Below are positions 1-7,563 of a stretch of DNA of 32,216 nucleotides, in pieces. Positions within the stretch are counted from its first letter, which is position 1, and every line of letters begins with the position of its first letter. The stretch comes from Wenzhouxiangella sp. Its GTDB lineage: Bacteria > Pseudomonadota > Gammaproteobacteria > Xanthomonadales > Wenzhouxiangellaceae. The notes below the pieces were generated by a model. The model saw nothing but the letters and a program-made list of their open reading frames with translations, made no database searches and was not told the origin of the DNA. The position numbers and the translations under genes are program-made. The DNA is taken from NCBI GenBank assembly GCA_007118895.1, contig SKQS01000116.1, positions 1 through 32,216 of the forward strand, read 5' to 3'.

Positions 1-17
1 GAAGCAACGCCTGTGGC

Positions 18-133
18 GTCTGCCGCCCGGCAGACGACTGCGGGCCTTCAGGCCCGGTATCAAACAAAGCGGGTTCGACTCCCGCCTGCTTTGCTGGGCC
101 CGGAAACGACAAAACCGGCACAAAGGCCGGTTT
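18..133 (+). ncRNA. Candidate structured RNA with T-arm, plus-strand copy
   Basis: In order this stretch can form a 7-bp hairpin (18-35, loop GCCC), a 6-bp hairpin (41-56, loop TTCA), a 12-nt A-rich linker (57-68), a perfect T-arm (69-85) and a terminator hairpin (112-133). The loop TTCGACT closed by a G-C pair fits the tRNA/tmRNA T-loop consensus. After the T-arm comes CTGCTTTG, which pairs at six of seven positions with GAAGCAA at 1-7. However, no CCA is encoded and there is no room for a D-arm, so it is not a normal tRNA. It also lacks the GGAC that I recall before the tmRNA T-arm. It may begin left of the window. Function unknown. It could instead be a tRNA/tmRNA-derived remnant such as an integration scar. 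Confidence 0.35.
112..133. terminator. Bidirectional terminator-like hairpin
   Basis: A perfect 8-bp stem (112-119 with 126-133) closes a 6-nt loop. On the minus strand the stem is followed by a T-rich stretch (TTTTGTCGTTT). On the plus strand only the three T of the stem itself follow. It sits exactly at the symmetry centre of the two T-arm elements, so it could end both convergent transcripts. Confidence 0.55.
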
Positions 134-230
134 CGTGCCTTCTGGGCAAAACAAAACTCGCGGGAGTCGAACCCGCTTCCTTCCATCCATCGGCTGACGC
201 CGATCCATTCGCTTGCCGCGAACAAGCAAG
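112..230 (-). ncRNA. Candidate structured RNA with T-arm, minus-strand copy
   Basis: Read on the minus strand, this repeats the layout of the plus copy: a hairpin near 230-211, a 6-bp hairpin at 204-189 (loop GTCA), a 12-nt A/G-rich linker (188-177), the identical 17-nt T-arm (176-160) and the shared terminator (133-112). Compared with the plus copy, four of the six pairs in the second hairpin differ on both sides yet still pair, which is what selection on RNA structure would give. As in the other copy, there is no CCA end. Its upstream part reaches towards the esterase gene start at 290. Function unknown. Confidence 0.35.
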
Positions 231-289
231 ATTTGAATCAATTGATGCGCATCCGTTACCCTGAAACCAGATTTTGTATTGGGATAACA

Positions 290-1660
290 ATGCAGGCTCC
301 AGGTTTCCGCCACGCACTTTCCGCCCTCCTAGTGCTGATCGCCAACCTGGCGCATGCCGACAGCCCCGCCGCCGCACTGGCACCTGGCTGGCACGATGAT
401 CTTTCGATACAGGTGGGCGAAGATACTCGCTACTTTCGTTATTTCATTCCATCCAACCTGCTTGATCCCGCACCGCCTGTCGTGCTGTTCTTTCATGGCG
501 GCACCCAGAGCATGCGCTCGACCATGCCGCCGAGCTCACAGGGCAGTGCGGCCTGGCCTTTTGTTGCCGAAGCAGAAGGTTTCGTGCTGATTGTTCCGAA
601 CGGCATGGGCGACGACCAGGACGCCTTCGGTGACGATCAACGCTGGAATGACTGCAGGAGCGACGGCGTGCAGGTCAGCCAGGCTGATGATGTGGCTTTC
701 GTGGAAGCGCTGCTGGACTGGTCGCTGGATAACCTCGGACATGATCCCGACGCGGTCTTTGCAACCGGCAACTCAAATGGCGGCATGATGACTTTTCGGC
801 TGGCCCAGGAGCGGCCCGACCTGATCACCGCAGGCGCCAGCTTCATCGCCAATCTGCCGGCCAACAGCCAGTGTGAAGAACAGGACGAACCGGTCCCGAT
901 GATGATTGCCAATGGCACCCTGGACACCTGGTCGCCATACGGGGGTGGTCAATTGATCTTCGGCAATGGCGAGGTGCTTTCTACCGACGCCACCGTGGAT
1001 TACTGGCTGGAGATCAACGGTATTCAGGGCACTCCTGTAGTCAAGACCCTGCTGCAGCTGGAACCGGATGAACCGTCGCAGATCGAGCTGCTTCGCTTTC
1101 CGGGCGATCAATCCGTCGACACGGTACGCTTTTACAGGATGATTGATGCCGGGCACACCATGCCGACTCTTTCACGCCCGATCAGTGCACTTGCCGAATC
1201 GGTAGTTGGTCCTCAGAACCGGGATATCGAAGGCGCAGCGGCAACCTGGGATTTCTTTCGCCAGTTCTATCTGACCGATGCCGATCGCCGGCACGCGCTG
1301 TCCGGACACTGGTATGACCCGACTCGCTCCGGAGAAGGCTACAACTTCATGGCCGGACAGGCCGGCGCCAGCCTGTTCTATTACGGGGCCGACCCTGAGG
1401 GTGAGCGCCTGTGGCTGGTCAGCGACCTGATCACCCACTCAGTCATCTTCGACCAGGATTACATCGTGACCCTGTACCGGACAGTCGGCGGCCAGTTGGG
1501 GCAGCCGGTTCCGCCACCGGACGGCATACTTGAATGGGGGCAGGCCACCATACGCTTTCATGACTGCGCTCACGCTGACTTCGTGCTGGAAGGCGAAGAT
1601 GGGGAACTGCTGGAAAGCGAGGTGGTGCGGCTGCTGGAGATCTCCAACACCCGCTGCTGA
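290..1660 (+). CDS. Secreted PHB-depolymerase/LpqC-like esterase with C-terminal GHWYDP module
   Basis: Exported serine hydrolase of the PHB depolymerase/LpqC/feruloyl esterase family, about 456 aa, probably cutting ester bonds of polymeric or aryl esters outside the cytoplasm. Residues 1-23 form a signal peptide ending in AHA before DSP. The oxyanion region is FFHGG (67-71), and the nucleophile is Ser162 in GNSNGG. A likely Asp lies in NGTLDTW and the His in DAGHTMP. The last roughly 120 residues form a separate module beginning SGHWYDPTRSGEGY, of the kind seen appended to secreted proteins in Xanthomonadales-like bacteria; its role is unknown. The ATG at 290 is chosen because it starts the signal peptide and has GGGA upstream. 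An in-frame TTG at 233 would add 19 unlikely residues. The substrate cannot be read from sequence. Confidence 0.85.
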   Translation: MQAPGFRHALSALLVLIANLAHADSPAAALAPGWHDDLSIQVGEDTRYFRYFIPSNLLDPAPPVVLFFHGGTQSMRSTMPPSSQGSAAWPFVAEAEGFVLIVPNGMGDDQDAFGDDQRWNDCRSDGVQVSQADDVAFVEALLDWSLDNLGHDPDAVFATGNSNGGMMTFRLAQERPDLITAGASFIANLPANSQCEEQDEPVPMMIANGTLDTWSPYGGGQLIFGNGEVLSTDATVDYWLEINGIQGTPVVKTLLQLEPDEPSQIELLRFPGDQSVDTVRFYRMIDAGHTMPTLSRPISALAESVVGPQNRDIEGAAATWDFFRQFYLTDADRRHALSGHWYDPTRSGEGYNFMAGQAGASLFYYGADPEGERLWLVSDLITHSVIFDQDYIVTLYRTVGGQLGQPVPPPDGILEWGQATIRFHDCAHADFVLEGEDGELLESEVVRLLEISNTRC

Positions 1661-1685
1661 AGGGCCAAGTGGGGTAATCGAGATG

Positions 1686-2879
1686 TCAGGGTGAGTCCTG
1701 CTCGATGACTGTCTGGGTTTCCCAGACGCCGCCGGTGACCCGGGTAATCCAGGTATCGCCCAGCAGGATATGATCCTCGGGGCCCATGCGCACATGCACC
1801 CCGGAAACTGGATCGACATAGTCCAGCGACTCCAGCGCCGCGACCAGGCTGTCGACAGTAAGCTCCTGCCCGGCGATCTCCAGCGCGCGCACCAGGGCAT
1901 AGGCAACACTGTAGCCCAGTTGCGCCATGGCATCGGGGTCGTGACCTTGGGCGCTGCGATAGGCCTCGATGAAGGCGGCCGATTCCGGGCGGTCGCGCAG
2001 GGTCTTGATGTCGGGCCCCGCCGAGGCGGCCCACATGCCCTCGGTCGCGCCGCCGGGCGCCGAGGACACCGCCGAGTGGAAAGCGGCGGTTGATACCAGC
2101 AGCTCAACGCCATCCCAGTCCATGTCGCGCACGCCCGAGGCCACTGCCACGGTGGCGCGCACCGCCAGGCCCAGCACCAGCAGCTCGCAGTTGCTCGAAC
2201 GCTTGCGTGACAGGGTGCCGGAAAAACCGGTCTCGTCGGGCCGGTGAGAAGTGGCCGAAACCAGCGTCAGGCGTTCGTCCTCGGCGGCCGCATCCCGGGC
2301 GGCGTGATGGATTTCCTCGCCAAAGTCCGACGGGATGTACATCACGCACACGCGCTCAAGCCCTTTTCTGTCGGCCAGCCAGTCGATGGCATTGCGGACG
2401 TTGTGATAGTAGGAGGCGCTGATGCTGAACCGGCGCGAGAAATCGCCGGTTTCAAGGATCGGTCGGGCCGGGGTGAGCGGGAACAGGCTGGGCACATCAT
2501 GGCGGTCCATGATCGGGAACGAGGCCAGGTTGTGCGGCGTACCCAGGGTCATCAGCATCCCGAAGACTTCATCGCGGGTGACCAGCTTGTTGGCCGCCTG
2601 GGTAGCGCGCGGAACCTGGTAGCCATGATCCTCGACGATGTAGCGAATCCGTCGACCATGCACCCCGCCTGCCTCGTTGACCTGGTCGAGGTAAAGGTTG
2701 GCGCCGCGCAGCGCCGGATTGGACACCGCGGCAAATACCCCGGACAGATCATGGGCGCCGCCCAGACGAATTTCGCTGTCGGTTACTCCACGCACCGCGG
2801 AAGGATCATCCTCGCGCCCCCCACAGGCCACCAGGCCCAGCACCAGCAGGCACATCATCAACAGCGTCAGTGGCTTCAT
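1686..2879 (-). CDS. ABC transporter substrate-binding lipoprotein, branched-chain amino acid type
   Basis: Periplasmic-binding protein of the Leu/Ile/Val receptor type (Peripla_BP_6), about 397 aa. It captures a small solute and hands it to the permeases encoded upstream in the same operon. It has a lipoprotein signal peptide with lipobox LVAC and acylated Cys19, so it is probably membrane-anchored. The mature N-terminus, VTDSEIRLGGAHDLSGVFAA, is typical of the family. The ATG at 2879 is chosen for the signal peptide and an AGGAG seven bases upstream; an in-frame start at 2915 would bury the signal. It is the last gene of the ABC-ligase operon, separated from the ligase gene by about 95 bp with a G-rich tract and a hairpin. 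The ligand is unknown, and the ligase gene argues against plain branched-chain amino acids. Confidence 0.85.
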   Translation of the reverse strand: MKPLTLLMMCLLVLGLVACGGREDDPSAVRGVTDSEIRLGGAHDLSGVFAAVSNPALRGANLYLDQVNEAGGVHGRRIRYIVEDHGYQVPRATQAANKLVTRDEVFGMLMTLGTPHNLASFPIMDRHDVPSLFPLTPARPILETGDFSRRFSISASYYHNVRNAIDWLADRKGLERVCVMYIPSDFGEEIHHAARDAAAEDERLTLVSATSHRPDETGFSGTLSRKRSSNCELLVLGLAVRATVAVASGVRDMDWDGVELLVSTAAFHSAVSSAPGGATEGMWAASAGPDIKTLRDRPESAAFIEAYRSAQGHDPDAMAQLGYSVAYALVRALEIAGQELTVDSLVAALESLDYVDPVSGVHVRMGPEDHILLGDTWITRVTGGVWETQTVIEQDSP

Positions 2880-2908
2880 CAATTGCTCCTGTAAGGGCCT
2901 GTCTTTTC

Positions 2909-2930
2909 CATGCATAGGGAATCTATCATG
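2909..2930 (-). promoter_or_regulatory. Bulged inverted repeat ahead of the binding-protein gene
   Basis: CATGATAG and CTATGCATG pair as an 8-bp stem with one bulged G and loop ATTCC, 29 bases before the start codon on the minus strand. No T-run follows, so it is not an obvious terminator. It may be an operator or an mRNA-stabilising hairpin that separates ligase from binding-protein expression. Confidence 0.35.
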
Positions 2931-2935
2931 CTTTG

Positions 2936-2971
2936 CCCCTCTTCCCCTCTCATCCTCTCCCCCTCTCCCCC
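2936..2971 (-). other. G-rich tract with four G-runs in the ligase-binding protein gap
   Basis: The minus (coding) strand has runs of 5, 5, 4 and 4 G at 2971-2967, 2963-2959, 2947-2944 and 2939-2936, with loops of 3, 11 and 4. This fits a possible G-quadruplex in the mRNA between the ligase stop codon and the lipoprotein gene. The plus strand is almost pure pyrimidine here. Confidence 0.5.
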
Positions 2972-2974
2972 GCC

Positions 2975-4780
2975 TCAGTACATCGAATCGATCAGGTCGC
3001 TGTATTTGTTCTCGACCTGCGTGCGCTTGAGCTTCATGGTAGCCGTCAGCTCCTCGTCGTCGGCGCTCAACATCACGTCGATCAGGCGGAAATACTTGAT
3101 CTGTTCGGCCTGGGCAAACTCACGATTGACCGCTTCGACCACGCCGCCGACCAGATCCTGCACAGCCTCGGCCCGGCACAGTGAGCGGAAATCGGAAAAC
3201 GGCACCTGGTGGCGCTGCGCCCATGTCTCGACGTTGTCGCGGTCGATCATGATCAGGCAGGTCAGGTACTTGCGCTTGTCGCCGATGACCACGGCATCGG
3301 CGATATAAGGCGAGAACTTCAGACGGCTCTCGATCTCGGCCGGCGCGATGTTCTTGCCGCCGGCGGTAATGATGATGTCCTTGATCCGGCCGGTGATGGT
3401 CAGCATGCCCTGATCCAGGCGCCCTCTGTCGCCGGTATGCAGCCAGCCATCGCGCAGGTCTTCAGCGGTATGCTCCGGGCGCTTCCAGTAGCCCTCGAAC
3501 ACGTGCGGTCCGCGCACCAGGATCTCGCCGTCGTCGGCTATCCGCACCTCGGTGTCGGGCAACGGCGCCCCAACCGAGCCGATTTGGCTTTTCTCAGGTG
3601 TATTGACCGAGATGATGCCGGTGGTCTCGGTCATGCCGTAGCCTTCGTACAACGGTACGCCGAGGGCATTGAACCAGCGGATCAGCTCCGGTGCGATGGG
3701 CGCTGCCCCTGTGGTCGCGCGCCGGACGCGGCGCATGCCGATCAGGTCACGCAGGTTTTTCAGCACCAGCAGATCCCACAGGGCATGGCGCAGACGCAGG
3801 GACAGTCCTGGCGATTCGGCCGCCTGAAAATCATGCCCGGCGCGCAGTGCGCGGTCAAAGGCGAAGCGGCCAATCGCGGTGGCCTCGCGGCGCTGGTCGC
3901 TGATCGCGCTGTAGAGCTTCTCCCACAGCCGGGGCACGGCAGTGAAGGCATGCGGCGAGATCTCGCGCAGGTTGTCGAACACCGTTTCCGGGCTTTCGGC
4001 GAAATTGACCCGCACCCCCTTGTAGATCGGCATCTCGACAGAAATCAGCCGCTCCAGGATGTGGCTGAGGGGCAGAAAGCAAAGCTGCTCATCGCCCGGC
4101 TGGACTTCCAGCACCCGATCACCGCGGTCGAGCATGAACAATACGTTGCGATGGCTGATCATCGCGCCCTTGGGCACCCCGGTGGTGCCGGAGGTGTAGA
4201 TCAGCATGCGAATCTCGTCACCGCTGCCGGCGTCTATGCGCTGGTCGAATCGGCGCTCACCGTCAGCGGCCGCCCGGCCCAGCGCCATCAGCTCGTCGAG
4301 AAACATTACCTGCGGGTCACTGAAATCGCGCAGGCCCTTGCGCTCGAAAACGATCACCTTCTTCAGGCCGGGCATGGCCTCGCGCTCGGCCAGGAACTTG
4401 TCCAGCTGCTCGTCGTTTTCGACCAGCAGAAAGACCGACTCGCTGTCTTCGACCAGGAAGGCCAGCTGGCTGGCACTGTCGGTGGTGTAGATGCCGTTGC
4501 TGATCCCGCCGGCGGCAACGATGCCCAGATCGGCATGCAGCCACTCCAGCCGGTCCTCGCTGAGTATCGAAACCACCTGGCCGCGCTCCAGACCCAGCTC
4601 CATCAGCCCCAGACCAATTGCCCGGGCGCCATCGAACCAGTCCTGCCAGGAATACGATTGCCAGATTCCCAGCTTCTTCTCGCGGTGGGCGATGCCTGAG
4701 CCACGCTCGCGGCAGGCCTTGCGCCACAGCTTGGCCAGAGTGTCGCAACCGTTGATTTCAAAGCTCTGGGCCATGCTCAC
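2975..4780 (-). CDS. AMP-dependent acyl-CoA ligase (FAA1/FadD15 type)
   Basis: ATP-dependent carboxylic acid-CoA ligase, about 600 aa, of the long-chain acyl-CoA synthetase COG1022 type. It forms an acyl-AMP and then the CoA thioester. Visible motifs are the AMP-binding loop YTSGTTGVPKGAMISH (195-210), YGMTET (381-386), DGWLHTGD, and the hinge and C-terminal motif GRIKDIIITAGGKNIAPAEIE beginning at GRIKD. There is no signal or membrane segment. The GTG at 4780 overlaps the upstream ATPase stop as GTGA. An ATG at 4774 is an equally possible start two codons in. Its place inside an ABC importer operon suggests that it activates the imported acid. That is inference, since the chain length and type of substrate cannot be told. 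A second, separate ligase (fadD) is encoded at 25855. Confidence 0.88.
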   Translation of the reverse strand: MSMAQSFEINGCDTLAKLWRKACRERGSGIAHREKKLGIWQSYSWQDWFDGARAIGLGLMELGLERGQVVSILSEDRLEWLHADLGIVAAGGISNGIYTTDSASQLAFLVEDSESVFLLVENDEQLDKFLAEREAMPGLKKVIVFERKGLRDFSDPQVMFLDELMALGRAAADGERRFDQRIDAGSGDEIRMLIYTSGTTGVPKGAMISHRNVLFMLDRGDRVLEVQPGDEQLCFLPLSHILERLISVEMPIYKGVRVNFAESPETVFDNLREISPHAFTAVPRLWEKLYSAISDQRREATAIGRFAFDRALRAGHDFQAAESPGLSLRLRHALWDLLVLKNLRDLIGMRRVRRATTGAAPIAPELIRWFNALGVPLYEGYGMTETTGIISVNTPEKSQIGSVGAPLPDTEVRIADDGEILVRGPHVFEGYWKRPEHTAEDLRDGWLHTGDRGRLDQGMLTITGRIKDIIITAGGKNIAPAEIESRLKFSPYIADAVVIGDKRKYLTCLIMIDRDNVETWAQRHQVPFSDFRSLCRAEAVQDLVGGVVEAVNREFAQAEQIKYFRLIDVMLSADDEELTATMKLKRTQVENKYSDLIDSMY

Positions 4781-5547
4781 CGCCAGGTCTTGCGTCGTCG
4801 CCAGCGCCGCCGGCCGCGGCTGGATTCGCTGGTCCGGCCCAGATAGAACTCGCGAATGTCTTCGGAAGCCATCAGTCGTTCGGCCGGACCATCCATCACG
4901 ATGCGCCCGATTTCCAACACGTAACCATGATCGGCCACCTCCAGCGCGGCGCGCGCGTTCTGCTCTACCAGCACGATGGTCAGGCCCTGTTCCTGGTTCA
5001 GGCGACGAATGATGGTGAAGATTTCCGAAACCAGTACCGGCGACAGGCCCAGCGAGGGCTCATCGAGCAGCATCAGCGCCGGGCGGGCCATCAATCCGCG
5101 GGCAATGGCCAGCATCTGCTGCTCACCGCCCGACAGGGTGCCGGCCTCCTGCCTGCGTCGCTCGGCCAGAATCGGAAAGTACTCATTGACCAGCTCGAGC
5201 TCGGCCGCCCACCCGGATCGGTCGCGCCGGGCATAGGCGCCCATGCGCAGGTTTTCGGCCACGCTCATGAACGGGAAAATCTCCCTGCCCTCAGGCACAT
5301 GGACGATACCTTCGCGTACCAGCCGGTCCGGCTCCATGCCGTCTATGCGCTTGCTGCGATAGCGTACGCTGCCCTTGCGTGGGGCCAGGGCGCCCGACAG
5401 GGTGCGCATCAGCGTGGTCTTGCCGGCGCCATTGCCGCCCAGCACGGTGACGATGCTGCCCTCCGGCACGCTCAATGACACCCCGCGCAGGGCCATCACC
5501 GGTCCGTAGCTGGTTTCCAGGTTGTGCACGGTCAGCAGGGGATTCAT
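4777..5547 (-). CDS. livF: ABC transporter ATPase, LivF type
   Basis: Cytoplasmic ATPase subunit of a branched-chain-type (HAAT family) importer, 256 aa. It has Walker A GGNGAGKTT (37-45), the signature LSGGEQQ (138-144) and Walker B LMLLDEP (158-164), followed by an H-loop region replaced by VEQNA, as is usual for LivF. The C-terminus is an unusually Arg-rich tail (GRRRWRRRKTWR), not part of the ATPase core. It overlaps the livG stop by 4 bp (ATGA) and the ligase start by 4 bp, so translation is probably coupled. The livF name denotes family membership; the transported substrate need not be leucine, isoleucine or valine. Confidence 0.9.
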   Translation of the reverse strand: MNPLLTVHNLETSYGPVMALRGVSLSVPEGSIVTVLGGNGAGKTTLMRTLSGALAPRKGSVRYRSKRIDGMEPDRLVREGIVHVPEGREIFPFMSVAENLRMGAYARRDRSGWAAELELVNEYFPILAERRRQEAGTLSGGEQQMLAIARGLMARPALMLLDEPSLGLSPVLVSEIFTIIRRLNQEQGLTIVLVEQNARAALEVADHGYVLEIGRIVMDGPAERLMASEDIREFYLGRTSESSRGRRRWRRRKTWR

Positions 5548-6311
5548 TCACCCACCCCGCCCAGCCAGGCCCGGATCACTTCGGGATGGGCCTGGATTTC
5601 GGCCGGAGACCCCTCGGCCAGTGGCCGACCCTCGGCTATGGCCAGCACCCGGTCGGACACCTGGCTGACCAGACCCATGTCGTGCTCGACCATGACGATG
5701 GTAAGACCCAGATCCTTCTGCATGTCCTCGATCCACCAAGCCATGTTCTCGGTCTCTTCCACGCTCAAGCCCGATGCCGGTTCGTCGAGCAGCAGCAGTT
5801 TCGGCTGCGAGACCAGCGCCTGGGCGATTTCGACCACCTTGCGAACGCCATAGGGCAGACCCTGGATCATGCGATCGCGATAGGCCGCCAGCTCGAGGAA
5901 ATCAATCACTTCCTCCACCGCGCGGCGATGGCTGCGCTCCTCGCGCCGGACCCGCGGCAGGAACAGAAGGTCCTCGAACCAGCGGGTCTGACGCCGGCTG
6001 TGACGACCGATCAGCAGGTTGTCCAGCACCGTGGCGTGATCGAACAGCTCGATATTCTGGAACGTTCGCGCGATGCCGGCATCGATCACCTCGTGCGGCT
6101 TGCGCTCGAGCAGGTCCTCGCCATCAAAGCGGATAGCCCCGCCGGCCGGATGATAGAAACGGCTGATCAGGTTGAACAGCGAGGACTTTCCGGCACCGTT
6201 GGGCCCGACGATGGTGAACACCTCGCCCGGCTCGACCGAGAAACTGACCCCGTCGATGGCGCGAATGCCACCAAAAGACAGGCTGACGTTGTTGACCTGA
6301 AGCAAACTCAT
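5544..6311 (-). CDS. livG: ABC transporter ATPase, LivG type
   Basis: The partner ATPase to LivF, 255 aa. Walker A is GPNGAGKSS (36-44) and Walker B is LLLLDEP. The signature is LPYGVRK (152-158) rather than LSGGQ. LivG proteins commonly have a relaxed signature here, so this is a family variant rather than a loss. H-loop VEHDM is present. The start ATG at 6311 has no clear ribosome-binding site and follows a 157-bp gap, while every other junction from livH to the ligase overlaps by 4 bp. This suggests its translation is set separately from livM. Confidence 0.9.
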   Translation of the reverse strand: MSLLQVNNVSLSFGGIRAIDGVSFSVEPGEVFTIVGPNGAGKSSLFNLISRFYHPAGGAIRFDGEDLLERKPHEVIDAGIARTFQNIELFDHATVLDNLLIGRHSRRQTRWFEDLLFLPRVRREERSHRRAVEEVIDFLELAAYRDRMIQGLPYGVRKVVEIAQALVSQPKLLLLDEPASGLSVEETENMAWWIEDMQKDLGLTIVMVEHDMGLVSQVSDRVLAIAEGRPLAEGSPAEIQAHPEVIRAWLGGVGE

Positions 6312-6468
6312 GTGCTGTCGGCAGGGTGCCGCGACAAGTGAGCAACGAGTAATCGCGGCTCGGACAGATGGGTAGATGCACAGAGGGAGAGAGGCAAGAA
6401 GACACCACTTCTCACCCGGAAGCTACGCCAGGCTGCGGTCCGCTTGGCTCCAAGGGCTAATCTCCAGG
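6312..6468 (-). other. Non-coding gap inside the ABC operon with possible stem-loops
   Basis: This 157-bp gap lies between livM and livG. On the minus strand there is a long-range stem CCGCGA/TCGCGG (6358-6353 with 6334-6329) around an 18-nt loop, ending 17 bases before the livG start. A pyrimidine-rich stretch lies around 6380-6397. I see no open reading frame with a start signal and no promoter that I trust. Confidence 0.4.
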
Positions 6469-7563
6469 TCATTTCAGCCGCTCGGTTTTCAGGTAGCTGC
6501 GGGCGCGTTTGAACATGCCCTTGCGATACAGCGGAAACAGCTCAAGCCAGGTGCGCACTCTGATCCAGACGCCGTAGAGTCCGCGCGGTTCGAGAATCAT
6601 CAGCACGATGATGATCACCGCAAAGACCGCCATGTCCAGACCCGGATAAGCAGCCACCCGGATGCCGACATCGGCCAGCAGATCACGGCCAATGGCGATG
6701 CCCTGCGGCAGCAGCACGATGACCACGGCACCGAAGAAGGCGCCGTGAATGGAGCCCAGCCCGCCGACGATGACCTGCAGCAGCAGGGCAATGGAAATGA
6801 TCACCAGGAAGCTTTCGAAGTTGACCGCCTGGGCGAGATGAGCGTACAGGGCGCCGGCCAGCCCGGTGATAGCGCATGACAGGGCAAAGGCCAGGGTCTT
6901 GGTGCGGGTGATGTTCACGCCCAGGGCGCGCGCCGATATCTCGCTGTCGCGCACGGCCATGAAGGCCCGCCCGGTCGGCGAGCGCAGCAGGTTGGCATAA
7001 GCCAGCGTGACCAGCACCACCACACTCAGGCACAGGTAGTAGAACGCGATGGGCGTCCCGTAACGATCGATCGTGAACCCGAACATGTCGATCGGCGGGG
7101 CGACCAGTCCGCGCACCCCGCCGGTGATCGGCTCGGCAATGATGGCCAGGTCCTCGACCAGGATTCCCAGGGCCAGGGTGGCGATGGCCAGGTAGATGCC
7201 GCTGAGCCTGAGTATCGGCAGGGCCAGCAGCGCACCGCTGATACCGCTGGCCAGCGTTGCCGCGATCAACGCGGGCAGAAACGGCCAGCCGCGCAGCATC
7301 AGGGCCAGGTGAGTGAAAGCACCGATCGCCATGAATGCGGCGTGGCCGAGGCTGACCTGGCCGGTATGGCCGACCAGCAGCATCAGCCCCAGGCCGGCCA
7401 GCGACCACACCAATACCGAGCTCAACTCGCCCACATAGTAGGCGCCCAGCATCCACGGCGCCGCAACGGCAACTGCTATCAGCAACAGGTACTGGGCGCG
7501 ATGCCAGCGACCCTGGAAGCGATCGATATCGGCGTCATAACTGGTCCTGAAGCGCGGTTTCAT
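6469..7563 (-). CDS. livM: ABC transporter permease, LivM type
   Basis: Inner-membrane permease of the branched-chain-type importer, 364 aa, with about nine or ten hydrophobic segments. The hallmark GHTGQVSLGHAAFMAIGA lies near the N-terminus. The cytoplasmic loop containing RDSEISARALGVN, followed by TRTKTLAFALS, is the likely contact with the ATPases. The ATG at 7563 overlaps the livH stop by 4 bp (ATGA). A much longer in-frame reading upstream of it is only out-of-frame livH sequence. The C-terminus carries a basic cytoplasmic tail (KRARSYLKTERLK). It forms the channel together with LivH. Confidence 0.9.
   Translation of the reverse strand: MKPRFRTSYDADIDRFQGRWHRAQYLLLIAVAVAAPWMLGAYYVGELSSVLVWSLAGLGLMLLVGHTGQVSLGHAAFMAIGAFTHLALMLRGWPFLPALIAATLASGISGALLALPILRLSGIYLAIATLALGILVEDLAIIAEPITGGVRGLVAPPIDMFGFTIDRYGTPIAFYYLCLSVVVLVTLAYANLLRSPTGRAFMAVRDSEISARALGVNITRTKTLAFALSCAITGLAGALYAHLAQAVNFESFLVIISIALLLQVIVGGLGSIHGAFFGAVVIVLLPQGIAIGRDLLADVGIRVAAYPGLDMAVFAVIIIVLMILEPRGLYGVWIRVRTWLELFPLYRKGMFKRARSYLKTERLK

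Larger units (their letters stand above)
18..227. repeat. Imperfect inverted repeat centred at 122.5, arms about 105 bp
   Basis: Positions p and 245-p match as reverse complements without gaps over about 105 bp. The core, 69-85 against 160-176, is identical over 17 bp and forms a tRNA-type T-arm: five G/C pairs closing the loop TTCGACT. Hairpin 41-56 mirrors hairpin 189-204 exactly in position and shape although the sequences differ. By hand count 86-111 matches its mirror at 15 of 26 positions. A terminator-like hairpin lies at the centre. No terminal duplication or transposase is visible, so an ordinary insertion sequence is not supported. Confidence 0.7.

Noticed and set aside
1-93. A complete tRNA gene ending in the T-arm at 69-85
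   Set aside because: The T-arm is perfect and 1-7 nearly pairs with 86-92, but there is no CCA, too little space for a D-arm, and no 7-base anticodon loop in the right place.
13-383. Short open frames on both strands across the left non-coding region
   Set aside because: They run through the hairpins and T-arms, lack ribosome-binding sites and show no recognisable protein sequence.
3209-4699. A 496-codon plus-strand open frame opposite the acyl-CoA ligase
   Set aside because: Antisense shadow of a gene with intact motifs.
5694-5860. Damaged ATPase because LivG lacks LSGGQ
   Set aside because: Relaxed signatures such as LAYGQQ are normal in LivG proteins, and all other motifs are intact.
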